Assembly: GCF_015645445.1 (NCBI RefSeq)
Contig: NZ_JADOGI010000033.1
Coordinates: 1 to 64,000, forward strand
Source of the DNA: Nonomuraea cypriaca
GTDB taxonomy: Bacteria > Actinomycetota > Actinomycetes > Streptosporangiales > Streptosporangiaceae
Direction: 5' to 3'
DNA: 64,000 bases
Part shown: piece after piece, positions 7,379 through 16,118 of the stretch
Layout: each line of letters starts with the position of its first letter
Position numbering within the stretch: the stretch's first letter is position 1
Program-made: the position numbers and the translations under genes
The notes under the pieces: model-generated
Database searches by the model: none
The model's input: only the letters and a program-made list of their open reading frames with translations
Told to the model about the DNA's origin: nothing

Positions 7379-8559
7379 TCCGCAGCCTGGCGAAGGGCAA
7401 GCCCTGCCCTCAAGATGTTGATCGCCGCGTTGACGTCGGCGTGCGCCTGGTGGTCGCACGCCGTACATCGGAACTCGGCCTGGGTGACGCGGTTCTCCTT
7501 CGCGCAGTGCCCGCATCGCGAACAGGCGCGGGAGGTATTGGCGGGGTTCACCGCGATAACCTCTCGACCGGCACTCTCAGCCTTGTACGACAAGATCGTC
7601 AGGAACACCCCCCAACCCGCATCCAAGATCGACCGGTTGAGCCCGGACTTGGCAGCGATATTCCGGCCGGGCGCGTCGACCGTGCCGGACGCCGACCGGG
7701 TCATGTTGGTGATTCGCAGGTCCTCGTGGACGATCTTGTCGTAGTCGCGGACCAGCGCAAGCGCGGCCTTGTGCGCCCCGTCGAGCCGCTGACGCCGCAC
7801 CTTGGCATGCAGGGCCGCGATACGGGCGACGGCCGTGCGACGCCGCGTGGATCGGCGTTTCTTGCGGGCAAGGTCCCGTTGGGCATCGGCGAGCCGTTCC
7901 GCTGTGGCGGCAAGGTGGCGCGGGTTGACCACGAACGTCCCGTCCGAGGTCGTCACGAGCGACGCCACGCCCATGTCGATCCCGGCTACCGCACCCGTCG
8001 CGGGCAACGATTCGGCGGGCACGTCGTCGCAGGACAGCACGACGAACCAGCGCTTGCCCTCGCGCTTCACGCTGAGCGTCTTGACGGTGCCGACCACCCT
8101 GCGGTGCTGGTGGACCTGCACGTGGCCGGTGCCCTGAAGCCGCACGTAGGTCGCTGTCGGGTGGTGGGGCTGGGAGTCCCACCGGCAGCCGTCGCCGTCC
8201 CTGGGCCACTCCACCGTGTCGAACCAGCCCCGCCCCTTGAAGCGAGGGAACCCCGGGGTGCGGCCTTCGCGGACCCGTGTGAAGAACGCGGCGAACGCCT
8301 TGTCCAGACGGCGCAGGGTGGCCTGCTGGGAGGAAAACGACCAGCGTGCCTGCCCGTCCGGGTCGTCGGCGCGGATGTGTTTGAGGTCGGCGGACTGGTC
8401 GCCGTAGCGGATCGTGACGCCTGCCTTGCGGTAGGCCGTGCGGCGGTGCTCCAGCGCTGCGTTGTAGAGCTGCCGGTGGTCGTCCAGGCACGCGGTGAGT
8501 GCGGCGGCCTGCTTGCTGGTGGGGCGCAGCAAGAACTTCCAGGACCTACGCACGGCCAC
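7369..8559 (-). CDS. tnpB: TnpB RNA-guided endonuclease (RuvC type)
   Basis: 396 residues from GTG 8559 (GTG 8553 is an alternative). All three RuvC catalytic residues are present: D195 in GIDMGVAS, E279 in IVHEDLRI and D375 in HADVNAAINI. The zinc ribbon is intact (C346, C349, C365, C368). TnpB proteins cut DNA next to a short target-adjacent motif, guided by an RNA made from the element's right end. Here the transcript continues over the right-end hairpin into flanking DNA. The start overlaps the tnpA stop by 14 bp. Nothing in the reading frame suggests inactivation. Confidence 0.9.
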   Translation of the reverse strand: MAVRRSWKFLLRPTSKQAAALTACLDDHRQLYNAALEHRRTAYRKAGVTIRYGDQSADLKHIRADDPDGQARWSFSSQQATLRRLDKAFAAFFTRVREGRTPGFPRFKGRGWFDTVEWPRDGDGCRWDSQPHHPTATYVRLQGTGHVQVHQHRRVVGTVKTLSVKREGKRWFVVLSCDDVPAESLPATGAVAGIDMGVASLVTTSDGTFVVNPRHLAATAERLADAQRDLARKKRRSTRRRTAVARIAALHAKVRRQRLDGAHKAALALVRDYDKIVHEDLRITNMTRSASGTVDAPGRNIAAKSGLNRSILDAGWGVFLTILSYKAESAGREVIAVNPANTSRACSRCGHCAKENRVTQAEFRCTACDHQAHADVNAAINILRAGLALRQAAEAA

Positions 8560-8905
8560 CGCCCTTGGGGGCGCGCTCGTCCTGCATCTCGATGTAGCGC
8601 GGCACCGTCTCGGCCGAGACCGCGCCGGCCGTGGCCACGACGTACGACCGCGACCACAGCGTGGGCAACCGCGAGGACAGGTGCGGGAACTCGGCGCGCA
8701 GGTGGTGGGAGTGGGAGGTGAAGCCGGTGAACTGGCCGGCCACGTAGGACGGCGACTGTTTCGGGTGTGACCTGACGACCAGGTGCACGCGGCCGAGCAT
8801 CTTGACGCGCCCGCCGAGGACCGGGCGGCGGTACTTCGGGCACCACACGACGTGGTACCCGAGGTCGTACGCCGCGCCGGGGGAGGTGCGCACCTGACAA
8901 GCCAC
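8546..8905 (-). pseudogene. tnpA: TnpA (Y1 transposase) with deleted HUH region
   Basis: The 119-residue frame begins like IS200-type TnpA (YDLGYHVVWCPKYRRPVL) and ends with the normal C-terminal half (HHLRAEFPHLSSRLPTLWS, catalytic-type Y104 in VPRYIE). The middle is missing about 25 residues: after PVLGGRV the sequence jumps to KMLGRVHLVV, where relatives have MPDHVHL. The first histidine of the metal-binding HUH motif is replaced by R39. The frame is open, but the enzyme should be inactive, so the element cannot move by itself. Confidence 0.8.
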
Positions 8906-9157
8906 ACGATCATTATCACAGTGCCGCCCATCTCATGCGCGGAGAACGGAGAGCTCTGATGCGCCAACTTGACAGGTCACTACACGCTCGGGCCGTGGCG
9001 GCCCCCGCTCCCGATTCCCCCGACGGCTGAAGTCGCCAGTCCCCTCGGGAGGATCTGATGGCGAGCGGCGCGTACGGCGTCGGCGCGGAGCGGCCTCGAG
9101 GGCCCCTCGGTGAGCATCGTGGGTTCTTCCTTCGCGAGAAGGACTAGGGTGACGGAT

Positions 9158-9520
9158 ATGGCACGATCACTGGTGATCAAGGTGACCGCCGGGGCGGACG
9201 CCCCCGAGCGCTGCAACCAGGCGTTCACGGTCGCGGCCGCCGCGCTCGCGAGCGGTGTACCCGTCTCCCTGTGGCTGACCGGCGAGTCGTCGTGGTTCGC
9301 GCTGCCCGGCAGGGCCAAGGAGTTCTCCCTGCCGCAGGCGGCGCCGCTGCCCGACCTGCTGGACGCCGTGCTGGCGGCGGGCCGGGTGACGTTGTGCACC
9401 CAGTGCGCGGCCCGCAGGAACATCACCGTGGACGACCTCATCGACGGCGTACGCATCGCGGGCGCTCCGGCGTTCGTCGAGGAAGTGACGGGCGAGGGCG
9501 TCCAGGCGCTGGTCTACTGA
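9158..9520 (+). CDS. DsrE-family protein
   Basis: 120 residues starting MARSLVIKVTAGADAPERC, preceded by AGGGTG about 7 bp upstream. The order (N-terminal strand, GVPVSLWLTGE, then LCTQCAARR near residue 85 and a VDDLIDGVRIAGA helix) matches small DsrE/TusD-like proteins. Homologues carry or relay sulfur on a cysteine; here the CTQC pair is the likely active site. Its native neighbour was probably the nitrobindin gene, now separated by the IS605-type element. Confidence 0.75.
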   Translation: MARSLVIKVTAGADAPERCNQAFTVAAAALASGVPVSLWLTGESSWFALPGRAKEFSLPQAAPLPDLLDAVLAAGRVTLCTQCAARRNITVDDLIDGVRIAGAPAFVEEVTGEGVQALVY

Positions 9521-9572
9521 CCGGCGGACAGGCGGGCCGCCCGGCGGCTCAGGCTCCTCGCGCGCCCGCGTT

Positions 9573-10361
9573 CTACTCGGCCGGCAGGCTCTCGCCCGTC
9601 TCCAGCAGGGTCTTGAGGCTGGAGAGCAGCGCGGGCCAGCCCTCGCTGACCGAGTCCCTGACGATGCTCTCGTCCTCGAACCCGCCGTGGACGACGGTCA
9701 GCTTGACCATCTCGCCGCGCGGCTCGATCTCGAAGCTCACCTTCGACCTGGGCTCCGCGGCCGCCCGCGCGCGCAGGTCCTCGGCGAAGCCGCAGGCCTC
9801 GGCGAACTCCGGCGTGAAGGTGTGCCAGGTGTAGGCCAGCCGCCGGTACGGATCGGACTCCAGCACGATCTGCTCGGGATCCTCGATCGTGACCCCGAAC
9901 TCCTCCCAGGTGACCGCCGAGCCCTTCTTCCAGTCGGACTCCAGCGTCACCCCCCAGTAGCGCTGGGTGAAGGCGGGCTCGGTCAGCGCCTGCCAGAGGC
10001 GCTCCGGGGTGGTCTTGATGTAGCTCGTGTAGACGAATTCTCGGCCGGTCATGGGGTGGTCCTCCAATGCCGTCTTGAGGTCGGCGAGCGCGGCGGCCCG
10101 CCGGCGGTCGTACTGGTTGATCCAGCGTTCGGCTATGGCGTTGATCGGCGCGGCGTTGAGGTAGTGGAGCTTCTCCCGCCCGCGCCGCACCGTGGTGACC
10201 AGGTCGGCCGCCTCCAGCACGGCCAGGTGCTTGCTGACCGACTGCCTGGCCATGTCGAGACCCGCGCACAGTTCGCGCAGCGTCTGCCCGTTGCGGGCGT
10301 TCAGGCTGTCCAGGAGCCTGCGGCGGCTGGGGTCGGCCAGCGCCTTGAACACCTCGTCCAT
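9573..10361 (-). CDS. ArsR-type HTH fused to an SRPBCC (AHSA1) domain
   Basis: Residues 1-100 are an ArsR-like winged helix (FKALADPSRRRLLDSLNARN, SVSKHLAVLEAADLV). Residues 108-262 are an AHSA1/SRPBCC hydrophobic-pocket domain (YIKTTPERLWQALTEPAFTQ, YWGVTLESDWKKG, WPALLSSLKTLLETG). Such fusions are ligand-responsive repressors where the START-like cavity binds the effector. The promoter carries two inverted repeats sharing TGCAGCC-type arms, so autorepression is likely. No metal-binding ArsR motif is visible, so metal sensing is unlikely. The ligand is unknown. Confidence 0.85.
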   Translation of the reverse strand: MDEVFKALADPSRRRLLDSLNARNGQTLRELCAGLDMARQSVSKHLAVLEAADLVTTVRRGREKLHYLNAAPINAIAERWINQYDRRRAAALADLKTALEDHPMTGREFVYTSYIKTTPERLWQALTEPAFTQRYWGVTLESDWKKGSAVTWEEFGVTIEDPEQIVLESDPYRRLAYTWHTFTPEFAEACGFAEDLRARAAAEPRSKVSFEIEPRGEMVKLTVVHGGFEDESIVRDSVSEGWPALLSSLKTLLETGESLPAE

Positions 10362-10376
10362 CTTCCGCCATCTCCA

Positions 10377-10434
10377 ACATGCAGCCGTTCGGCTGCATGT
10401 TTTGACAATAGGCAGCCCGAAGGCTGCATGTCAA
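10377..10434 (-). promoter_or_regulatory. Promoter with two operators for the ArsR-SRPBCC gene
   Basis: On the minus strand TTGACA (10434-10429) and TATTGT (10410-10405) are 18 bp apart. One inverted repeat, GCAGCC-CGAA-GGCTGC (10412-10427), fills the spacer. A second with perfect 10-bp arms, ACATGCAGCC-GTTC-GGCTGCATGT (10377-10400), covers the start-site region. This is a classic double-operator repression layout. Confidence 0.75.
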
Positions 10435-10456
10435 CCGTGATCCGCCGTACGAGAGG

Positions 10457-11170
10457 TCAGTTGGACAGGACGGCGGCCAGGCGTTCCTGCCGGAGGGCCT
10501 CGTAACGGGTGTCGTCGAGCGGCGCGAGGTCTCCCACCCGCCACGACAGCAGCAGGTCCGCCAGCGCCGGGTTGCGAGCCAGCGCGGGCCCGTGCAGGTA
10601 GGTCCCGACGACATGTCCCGCGTAGCAGCCCTCGTAGCCGTCGCCGTTGCCCACACCCTTGAGCGTCTTGGACAGCGGCCTGACGCCCGGCCCGAGCTGG
10701 GTGACGCCCATGTGGTTCTCGAAGCCGGTCAGCATGGGCAGGTTGAGCGCGGCGTCCACCTCGGCCACCAGCTCGCCCACCGCGCGGGCCTGGCCGCGCG
10801 CGCTGGCGATGTCGAGCAGGCCGATCCCGTCGACCGGCTGGCCTTCCTCGCCGCCGAACGTGCTGCCCATGATCTGGTAGCCGGCGCACACCGCCAGCAG
10901 GACGGCGCCACGGGCGATGGCGCGGTGGAGGCCGCCGTCCTTGCGCAGGCGCCCGGCGGCCAGGATCTGGGGGCGGTCCTCGCCCCCGCCGATGAGGTAG
11001 ATGTCGCCGGTCTCCGGCACCGGATCGGCCGAGCGTACGTGGATCGTCTCGGTCTCGATGCCCCGGAGCTGCGCACGCCGCTCGAGGACGAGGGCGTTGC
11101 CCTGGTCTCCGTACGTGCTCAACAGGTCGGGATAGATCCAGACGATGCGAAGGGCGCTGTCAGAGGGCAC
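10457..11170 (-). CDS. gatD: Lipid II isoglutaminyl synthase, glutaminase subunit GatD
   Basis: 237-residue class I glutamine amidotransferase of the CobB/CobQ type. The nucleophile is C95 in LLAVCAGYQIMG and the catalytic histidine is probably H193 in GTYLHGPALARNP. GatD releases ammonia from glutamine for MurT, which amidates the D-Glu of lipid II at the inner face of the membrane. It overlaps the murT stop by 11 bp, giving the usual murT-gatD operon order. Confidence 0.93.
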   Translation of the reverse strand: MPSDSALRIVWIYPDLLSTYGDQGNALVLERRAQLRGIETETIHVRSADPVPETGDIYLIGGGEDRPQILAAGRLRKDGGLHRAIARGAVLLAVCAGYQIMGSTFGGEEGQPVDGIGLLDIASARGQARAVGELVAEVDAALNLPMLTGFENHMGVTQLGPGVRPLSKTLKGVGNGDGYEGCYAGHVVGTYLHGPALARNPALADLLLSWRVGDLAPLDDTRYEALRQERLAAVLSN

Positions 11171-12395
11171 GACCGAACTCCGATCGGATCTGCTGGAAGG
11201 CGGTGTAGTTGGCGATCACGTCCACCCGGCCGGGCGGCTGCATGGCCAGGGCCTCGGCGAACGTGCCGCACAACGTGAACGGCACCTCCGCCACGTCCAG
11301 CCGCAGCGCCATGTCGAGGCGGCGCTCACCGGTGACGAACACGGGACGGCCGCGCAGGATGCGGTAGTCGACGTCCCACAACCACGAGGTGTCGCGCCCG
11401 TCGGGACCCTTCGCGTTGACCGAGAGGATGATCGGCAGCTGCGGGTCGGCGACGTCGAACGCCTCCAGCCACCCCGCCGGGTTCTTCGCCAGCAGCAGCC
11501 GCGCGTGGCGGCCGTCCCGCTCGACGGTGGTGTAGCGGCCGGCGACCGAGGTGACCTCGCGCAGCCGGGGCAACGCCCGATCCACCGGGAGCCCGAACGC
11601 CTCCGCCACCGCCAGCGCCATCACCGCGTTGGAGCGGTTGGCCTGGCCGGGGAGCTGGATGTCCAGCAGCCACCGCTGCCCGCGCGGGTCGATCGCCGTG
11701 TCCTCGTCGACCGCCCAGTGCGGCTCAGGCCGGTGGAACGTGCACTCGCGACAGGCCCAGTCGGCGTCCTTGCGGTCGAGCGGGCCGCCGCACTCGGGGC
11801 AGCACCAGGAGTCCTCCTTCCACCGCTGGCCGCCGGCGACCCAGGTGACCTTGGCAGCCGTGGAGGCGCCCCAGGTGACGAGCGGGTCATCGCAGTTGGC
11901 GATCACGTGGGTGGGCTTGCCGGACAGCGCCCTGCGCCACTTCTGCGCGAGCAGCCAGATCTCGCCCGCGCGGTCCATCTGGTCGCGGCTGAGATTCATC
12001 AGGCAGACGACGCCCGCGCCGGTCGTGTCGAGCACCTCTGGCAGGTATTTCTCGTCCACCTCCAGCACGCCGTAAGGAGCGCCCTTGTGCTGGGAGAGCG
12101 CCGAGACGTGGCCGGCGGGCATGTTGGCGCCGAACGCGTTGGTGGCCACCTCACCGAGCTCGAGCAGCGCCGAGGTGATCAGCCTGGTCGTGGTCGTCTT
12201 GCCGTTGGTGGCGCTGACCAGGGCCAGCTTGCGATCGTTGGCCAGCTGGCGCAGGAGGTCGGGCTCGAGCATGAGGCCGACCCGCCCACCGATCACCGAG
12301 CCGTCGCCGCGCCCGGTCATCCTGGACAGCGTGGCGGCACTGCGGCCCAGGGCGCTGGCAAGCTGGGCCCGCAGAGGAAGCTGGGTCATGGACAT
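11160..12395 (-). CDS. murT: Lipid II isoglutaminyl synthase, Mur-ligase-like subunit MurT
   Basis: 411 residues if translated from ATG 12395 (12389 and 12434 are alternatives; none has a clear ribosome site). The N-terminus resembles MurT (LPLRAQLASALGRSAATLSR), followed by the Mur-ligase P-loop VSATNGKTTTTRLI. A four-cysteine ribbon (CCPECGG and CREC around residues 195-215) is a hallmark of MurT inside the central domain. It activates the D-Glu carboxylate with ATP and uses ammonia supplied by GatD. Upstream 12396-12559 holds a small inverted repeat CGGTCT-CGTC-AGACCG (12514-12529) of unknown role. Confidence 0.93.
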   Translation of the reverse strand: MSMTQLPLRAQLASALGRSAATLSRMTGRGDGSVIGGRVGLMLEPDLLRQLANDRKLALVSATNGKTTTTRLITSALLELGEVATNAFGANMPAGHVSALSQHKGAPYGVLEVDEKYLPEVLDTTGAGVVCLMNLSRDQMDRAGEIWLLAQKWRRALSGKPTHVIANCDDPLVTWGASTAAKVTWVAGGQRWKEDSWCCPECGGPLDRKDADWACRECTFHRPEPHWAVDEDTAIDPRGQRWLLDIQLPGQANRSNAVMALAVAEAFGLPVDRALPRLREVTSVAGRYTTVERDGRHARLLLAKNPAGWLEAFDVADPQLPIILSVNAKGPDGRDTSWLWDVDYRILRGRPVFVTGERRLDMALRLDVAEVPFTLCGTFAEALAMQPPGRVDVIANYTAFQQIRSEFGRAL

Positions 12396-12559
12396 GGATA
12401 GTAGTCGGCCTTGGCCCATAGTCTGGAGACGCACACGAAAACGCGGTCCGGTCGGTAGCCCGGGCGAAGCTTCAACGTATCCGCCCTTCCAGGGATGTCC
12501 GGTGTGCCGGAAGCGGTCTCGTCAGACCGTCATTTCGGCATACCCACGGGAGGGTGACC

Positions 12560-12985
12560 ATGGTGACGTTGTCCGTCTATCTCGACGGGCCGTTCTGGAT
12601 CGGCGTACTCGAGATCGTCGAGGGCGGCAGGGTGCGCGCGATCCGCTTCCCGCTCGGCTCCGAGCCGAGCGACCCCGAGCTGTACGCCTACCTGATGCGG
12701 CACGGCGTCGCACTGCTGGACCAGGCCTCCGCCGCCCCCGCCGTCGCCGGCGGGCGGAGCGCCGAGGGCAGGCGGGTCAATCCCAAGCGGGCGGCGAAGC
12801 TGGCGGCCAGGGCCGCGGCGAAGGTGTCCAGCCGGAGCACCGCCGCGCAGGAGGCCATGCGGCTGGAGCTGGAGAGCCGCAAGCAGGAGAGCGCGGCCGG
12901 ACGGCGGGACCGGCGGCGCGAACTCGCCGAGCACAAGCGGGAGGTGGCCCGCCGCAAGCGCATCGAACGGCGCCGCGACCGCTGA
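12560..12985 (+). CDS. YjdF-like (DUF2992) basic protein
   Basis: 141 residues starting at ATG 12560; GGGAGG at 12548-12553 gives proper spacing to this ATG and not to the GTG at 12554. The N-terminus LSVYLDGPFWIGVLEIVEGG and the later VNPKRAAKLAARAA plus a long Lys/Arg/Glu-rich helical tail match YjdF. In Firmicutes yjdF follows an azaaromatic-sensing riboswitch; no such structure is evident in the 160 bp upstream here. The molecular function is unknown; the charged C-terminal helix suggests nucleic acid or ribosome contact. Confidence 0.75.
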   Translation: MVTLSVYLDGPFWIGVLEIVEGGRVRAIRFPLGSEPSDPELYAYLMRHGVALLDQASAAPAVAGGRSAEGRRVNPKRAAKLAARAAAKVSSRSTAAQEAMRLELESRKQESAAGRRDRRRELAEHKREVARRKRIERRRDR

Positions 12986-12997
12986 CCCCCGCAGCGG

Positions 12998-13080
12998 GCG
13001 CCAGGCGGACACGGCACAAGGCGCCAGCAACCAGCGGGGGCCGCGCCAGGCGACGGCCGTACGAGGCGTCAGGCGACCGG
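12998..13080. repeat. Degenerate repeats derived from the HerA-gene 3' end
   Basis: Four related units spaced about 21-24 bp occur: GGGCGCCAGGCGGAC (12997-13011), AGGCGCCAGCAACCAG (13020-13035), CCGCGCCAGGCGACGG (13041-13056) and GGCGTCAGGCGACCGG (13065-13080). The last contains the stop codon (13069-13071) of the converging ATPase gene. Confidence 0.6.
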
Positions 13081-16044
13081 GGTGCGCGGATCGGCGAAGG
13101 TGATCTCTGGGGCGCCGCCGTGGTCGAACGGGAGGACGAAGCGGCTCGGCCAGGACAGCACCCCTTCCAGCCACCCCGCCCCCATCGTCTGCCCCACGTG
13201 CCTGACCCGGGCCGACGCCTCGATGCCGATCGCGATCGTCGTGACGTCGCGCTGCACGCTCTCGTTCTCGTCGTCGCCCAGGATGACCCGCCAGGCCAGC
13301 GCCCGGTTGTGCTCGATCTCCATCGACAGCGGATGGTGCCGCAGCGCCTTGGCCCGGTGGCCCAGGAGCTCGGTGTGGTCGAGGTCGGCGGGGCCGCTGC
13401 CGTTCGGCTGGCGGAAGAGGGCGTACTCCATGGGAGGCGCCGGGCTGCGCAGGTCGGGGGCCGGGCGGCCGTGCGGGAAGAGGCGGTCGACCTCGTGCAG
13501 CCAGCGCACCTGCGGGATGACCCACGACGCGCCAGGCCGCTCCCCGCCGCTCTCGTACCCCGCGAGCAGGCGGGTGGCCGACTCCGCGGCCTTCTTGGTG
13601 AGCAGCGCCGGGTCGAACCAGCTGCGCAGCGACCAGGCGCGCCGCTGCACCGAGCGTTCGACCAGGGTGGCGAGCAGGCACTCCCTGCGCCGCGCCGGCA
13701 GGTCGGACCAGGCGGCGGACAGGGCGCGCGGCACGCCGGGCAGCGGGCGGTTGCTGACGAACGCCAGCACGACCGTGTCGCACCAGATGCGCAGCCAGGC
13801 CCAGTCCTGCCCGTCGGCCAGCACGTCGGCCTCCCGCAGCTCCACCAGCGTGCACGCCTGCCCGGTGCGGCACTGCGCGCCGCAGGCCGCCGACCTGCGG
13901 CCCCGGATGGGCGGGGGCGGGCCGGGGATCAGCTTCTCGCGGGTCTCCCCCAGCGGCACGCGTACGCGCAGCGGCCGGTCCATGCCGTCGGCGAAGACGG
14001 CGGCCGAGCCCGGCTGGAGGGAGACGACCTGGCGGGACTGCTCGTCACTGAGGTTCATGGCGGCGCCGACGAGCTTCCTGTCGTCCTCGGCGGGCAGCCG
14101 GTGCACGACCTTCAGCGCGGTGTTCTTCACGACGTCGGAGACGAGCTTGGTCGGGATCTGCTCGGCCACCACGATGCCCTCGCCGTACGCCCTGATCTCC
14201 GCGAGCAGGCCGGCCAGCAGCTCCACCGCGTGTGTCGAGGCCCGGCCGTGGCCGCGGTCGCGCAGCAGCCGGTGCGCCTCCTCGATCACGATGACGTGGC
14301 GCAGCCTGTGGGACTTCTCCTTCCTGGCGCGCATCCGCAGGTGCTCGACGATCCTGATGATCAGCGTGCCCATGAGGAACGCCTTGTCCTCGTCGTTGGC
14401 CACGTCCTCGATGGCGAGGACGACGTCGCGTTCCAGCAGGCCGCCGATGTCGGCGGGGTGGCCGCCCTCGAAGAACCGGCCGGCCGAGCCGACCCGCAGC
14501 GACCGCAGCCGCAGCGAGATGAAGCCCTCCACGTCGGCCTGGACCTCACGGCCGTAGCCGATCTCCTTGATGACGTCCATGGCGTGCTGCTGGAGCTGTT
14601 CGAGGGTGGGCACGCTGGGCGGGACGCTGGATCCCGGCACGGCGCCGCCGGTGACGACGTCCCAGCCGGTGGCCTCGTAGACGCGCTGCAGGGCCAGCGA
14701 CATGATCTGCGGGAACGGCTCCTCCGCGTCGAACGCCGCCATGAACAGCGCCCTTACCATGTCGATGTGCGCCTGGACCGGGTAGCCGGGCTCGGGTTCG
14801 AGCGGGTTGACGCTGAACGGCACGCCATCGGGGGCCGACGGGTTGATGACCGTGACTGGGTCCTCGACGCGGCCGGCCATGGCGGCGTACTCCGACTTGG
14901 CCGGCTCGATGGCCAGCCACGGGATGCGGGCCCTGCTGAGCTGCTCCAGCAGGTGCCGGACGGTCTGCGACTTGCCCGAGCCGGTCGCGCCGGTGACGAA
15001 CGCGTGCCGGTTGAGCGTGGCGAGCGGCACCCGGAACGAGCCGACGCCCCGGTCCTGCCCGTCGAGGATCTCGCCCAGCTCCAGCTCGCCGCCGTCGGCC
15101 TCGGACGTCACGTCGAAGAAGCCGGAATCGAGCACGCGTACCCCGGGGACCTCCCGCCTGGGCAGTCCGGCCAGCGCGGCGAGCGCGCCCGCGGTGGCGG
15201 CGAACGGGGCCGCGGCGCCGTCCGCCGGGTCCTGCATGGTGATGGCGAGGGCCTCGGGCAGCGCGTAGACCGCGCCGTGGGAGCTGCGCAGCCGGTACGG
15301 GTGATGGCTCATCTCGACGGACCCGACCAGCACGGGCGCGATCTGCCGCAACTCCTCGGCGGTGGCGCCGCCGGCCAGCACGCGTACGTTCCAGAGCCCC
15401 GCCTCCCTGAACGCGTCCAGCTCCTGCATGCGGCGCTCGGCGCGCTCGGCGTCGAAGCGGGAGCGCTCGGAGGCGTCGCCGTACTGCCTGAGGACGTTGA
15501 GCTGGGTACGCAGGTGCGCCACCTCGGCGTCGAGCAGGTCGGTCGGCTCGGCCACCACGAGCCAGCCGAACGGCCGGGACATGAGCGTGACCAGCGTCGA
15601 CTCGAACAGCGTCGGCCGCTTCAGCTCGTCGGGATCGAGCTCCGAGTACTCGCGTCCCCTGCCGCCCAGCGGCGGCGCCTGCCGGCCAGGGCACGGCGTC
15701 CACACGAGGTCGGCCAGATCGGCGAGATACTCCTCGTCGAGCTGGACGCCCCGCGCCCCGCCGGGGAACAGCAACGGCTGCGGCCCGCTCGGGCGGCCTG
15801 GCGCGTCGGTGGACCGGCGCGGCTGGCGCGGCGGCGACAGCGGTCCCGCGTTCGTGATGAGTTCGAGCGGCGCACCGGACCCGCGCGACAGCCACCCGAT
15901 GACGAACGGCCGGTCGCGCTGCGCCGCGGACAACACCGCTGGCAGCACGGTGACGAAATCCCATTCCGCTGACGAGCTTCGCGAGGGTGCGGCGATCGAC
16001 TGGATTCGATACCAGGGTCCGCTCAGCGCGGCGCTCGGCTGCAT
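13069..16044 (-). CDS. HerA/VirD4-like P-loop ATPase
   Basis: A 991-residue protein. Residues 1-300 are a poorly recognised N-terminal region; a HAS-barrel-like segment precedes Walker A GATGSGKS (352-359) in TGATGSGKSQTVRHLLEQL, followed by LAIEPAKSEY. Walker B is HVIVIEEAHRLL (about 583-594) with tandem glutamates. GYGREVQADVEGF and AEQIPTKLVSDVVKNTALKV fit the DUF87/HerA translocase fold. These ATPases act as hexameric DNA or protein pumps. The gene is followed by repeats on one side and preceded by a probable inactive partner on the other. No nuclease or Sir2 partner is nearby, so a standard HerA defence role is not supported. Confidence 0.8.
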   Translation of the reverse strand: MQPSAALSGPWYRIQSIAAPSRSSSAEWDFVTVLPAVLSAAQRDRPFVIGWLSRGSGAPLELITNAGPLSPPRQPRRSTDAPGRPSGPQPLLFPGGARGVQLDEEYLADLADLVWTPCPGRQAPPLGGRGREYSELDPDELKRPTLFESTLVTLMSRPFGWLVVAEPTDLLDAEVAHLRTQLNVLRQYGDASERSRFDAERAERRMQELDAFREAGLWNVRVLAGGATAEELRQIAPVLVGSVEMSHHPYRLRSSHGAVYALPEALAITMQDPADGAAAPFAATAGALAALAGLPRREVPGVRVLDSGFFDVTSEADGGELELGEILDGQDRGVGSFRVPLATLNRHAFVTGATGSGKSQTVRHLLEQLSRARIPWLAIEPAKSEYAAMAGRVEDPVTVINPSAPDGVPFSVNPLEPEPGYPVQAHIDMVRALFMAAFDAEEPFPQIMSLALQRVYEATGWDVVTGGAVPGSSVPPSVPTLEQLQQHAMDVIKEIGYGREVQADVEGFISLRLRSLRVGSAGRFFEGGHPADIGGLLERDVVLAIEDVANDEDKAFLMGTLIIRIVEHLRMRARKEKSHRLRHVIVIEEAHRLLRDRGHGRASTHAVELLAGLLAEIRAYGEGIVVAEQIPTKLVSDVVKNTALKVVHRLPAEDDRKLVGAAMNLSDEQSRQVVSLQPGSAAVFADGMDRPLRVRVPLGETREKLIPGPPPPIRGRRSAACGAQCRTGQACTLVELREADVLADGQDWAWLRIWCDTVVLAFVSNRPLPGVPRALSAAWSDLPARRRECLLATLVERSVQRRAWSLRSWFDPALLTKKAAESATRLLAGYESGGERPGASWVIPQVRWLHEVDRLFPHGRPAPDLRSPAPPMEYALFRQPNGSGPADLDHTELLGHRAKALRHHPLSMEIEHNRALAWRVILGDDENESVQRDVTTIAIGIEASARVRHVGQTMGAGWLEGVLSWPSRFVLPFDHGGAPEITFADPRTPVA

Positions 16045-16118
16045 GTCATTCCCCCAGAGACGGTTCTTTGTTAAATTCCGCCAATCGTCAGTCCGTCACC
16101 TTGACATTGACCATCTCA

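Larger units (their letters stand above)
7333..8960 (-). mobile_element. IS200/IS605-family insertion
   Basis: The element carries tnpA then tnpB on the minus strand. Its right end (about 7333) contains a perfect 8-bp hairpin overlapping the tnpB stop, plus a CCCTTCAGGGG fold, as expected for subterminal recognition hairpins. The left end lies upstream of tnpA, near 8906-8960, where imperfect hairpin-forming sequence is seen; the exact edge is uncertain. There are no terminal inverted repeats, consistent with the family. It interrupts the spacing between the nitrobindin and DsrE genes. Confidence 0.8.

Noticed and set aside
12436..12559. yjdF-type riboswitch upstream of the YjdF-like gene
   Set aside because: I cannot find the conserved helices of that class; only a 6-bp inverted repeat is visible.
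12085..15972. 1295-codon plus-strand open frame
   Set aside because: It is antisense to the HerA-like ATPase and murT and shows only the low-complexity Arg/Gly/Asp composition expected from high GC content; no domain is recognisable.
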